From Bremia lactucae (taxonomy: Eukaryota; Oomycota; Peronosporomycetes; Peronosporales; Peronosporaceae), in NCBI RefSeq assembly GCF_004359215.1, contig NC_090623.1, positions 2,794,749 to 2,812,433 on the forward strand: a stretch of DNA of 17,685 bases. The letters are read 5' to 3'. Below are positions 17,085 through 17,685 of this stretch, piece after piece (within the stretch, counting starts at the first letter, position 1; each line of letters opens with the position of its first letter). Position numbers and translations under genes: made by a program. The notes under the pieces are model-generated. The model saw only the letters and a program-made list of their open reading frames with translations. It did not search any database and had not been told where the DNA came from.

Positions 17085-17685
17085 GAAATCGGGTCGGCCT
17101 GATAACGCATCAGCGACGACATTAAGTCGTCCATATTCGACGGTGAAATTATTCTCCGTGAAGAAGGATGGCCACCTCGCCATTCTTTGCGAGAGGTATG
17201 GGCTGTTTACGGCCGTGCGCAATGACGCATGGTCCGTATATACGATGAACGGTCTATCTCCGAGGAGAAAGACCCTAACTTTAGCCAATGCATATTTCAT
17301 GGCAAGGAGTTCCTAGTCATGCACTGGGTAATTGTGTTCAACTGGTTGCAGCTGACGCGATTGGTAACAGACGACGCGCTCCGCGACGTCTGTATACGTA
17401 TTGCATAATCGCGCAGCCGATTGCGAAATCGCTACCGTCACAGACCACATGAAATGGTCTGTCTTGATCTGCAATCGCCAAGATAGGCGATTGCATCAAG
17501 CTTTGCTTGATACCTTCAAACGAACGCTGACAATCAGCGTTCCATAACCATTTCTCGTCTTTTTTCAAGAGACGAGAGAGATGAACTGTCATCTCTGCAT
17601 AATTGCGAGAGTACTTGTGCAAGTACGCCGCTAAACCAAGGAACTTTCTAAGTCCCTTGACATCGACTGGAACTGGCCAGTCGGT
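17085..17685 (-). pseudogene. Element 3 RT C-terminus and RNase H (partial)
   Basis: The frame is open at the right edge: TDWPVPVDVKGLRKF, GLAAYLHKYSRNYAEM, LLKKDEKWLWNADCQ, then the RNase H start SPILAIADQDRPFHVVCDGS with its catalytic Asp. A one-base shift near 17400 moves to a frame reading ERVVCYQSRQLQPVEHNYPV, where a TAG (17313-17315) replaces the Lys of HDKELLAMKYAL. From 17300 the frame is open again: LLGDRPFIVYTDHASLRTA, SPYLSQRMARW and ADALSGRPDFES. One frameshift and one stop inactivate it, mild damage compared with element 2. Confidence 0.9.

Larger units (their letters stand above)
14174..17685 (-). mobile_element. Ty3/Gypsy element 3, 3' part (runs off right edge)
   Basis: In element order it holds RT end, RNase H, integrase (truncated), antisense ORF-X2, polypurine tract and 3' LTR, all on the minus strand except ORF-X2. 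It is in mirror image to element 2 and meets it LTR to LTR. The pol and ORF-X2 tails are both missing at about 16150, which points to one deletion across the convergent ends. Confidence 0.75.

Noticed and set aside
3687..17685. Repeat-induced point mutation as cause of decay
   Set aside because: Several clear stops are A-to-T changes (AAG to TAG) and many defects are indels. No C-to-T bias was evident by eye.
1..17685. CRISPR array, bacterial operon, rRNA or tRNA genes
   Set aside because: No spaced identical repeats, no operon-like gene order and no recognisable RNA gene; the content is eukaryotic transposon sequence.

Overview
This window looks like a eukaryotic transposon graveyard. I see no host gene, rRNA, tRNA or CRISPR array. 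Nearly all recognisable coding sequence is decayed Ty3/Gypsy retrotransposon, plus one hAT DNA transposon. The pol motifs (HEIDL, RPYHQY, YTDHASL, DFYWPR, CQRVKP) recall elements I associate with oomycetes of the Phytophthora / downy mildew group. That host assignment is inference only; a database search was not possible.

Layout, left to right. (1) 1-1185, plus strand: element 1, the protease end and the protease-RT linker of a Gypsy pol that enters from the left edge, with a 120-bp tandem repeat in the linker. (2) 1188-2517, minus strand: a broken, unrecognised ORF facing element 1 (ORF-X3). (3) 2518-3686: no gene; a possible LTR and a 40-bp pol relic. (4) 3687-14173: element 2, the most complete one: 5' LTR, primer-binding site, gag, protease, RT remnant, RNase H, integrase, a convergent antisense ORF (ORF-X1, 11380-12854), a polypurine tract and a 3' LTR. 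A 2.6-kb hAT element (7341-9947) with an imperfect 8-bp target duplication sits inside its pol between RNase H and integrase. (5) 14174-17685, minus strand: element 3, whose LTR lies tail-to-tail against the 3' LTR of element 2. It is followed by ORF-X2 (14899-16132, plus strand) and by integrase, RNase H and the end of RT, which runs off the right edge.

The main discovery candidate is the antisense ORF. ORF-X1 and ORF-X2 are clearly homologous (about 27 identities in 48 aligned core residues, by hand) and sit in the same place in two independent elements: between pol and the 3' LTR, transcribed towards pol. ORF-X3 has a different sequence but a similar size, a similar C-terminal coiled coil and the same convergent orientation next to a different Gypsy subfamily. 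This suggests that these retrotransposons carry an extra antisense gene, in the manner of the additional antisense ORFs known in some plant Ty3/Gypsy lineages. Every copy here is inactivated by stops and frameshifts. The three ORFs were read from the sequence by hand, so positions of frameshifts are approximate.
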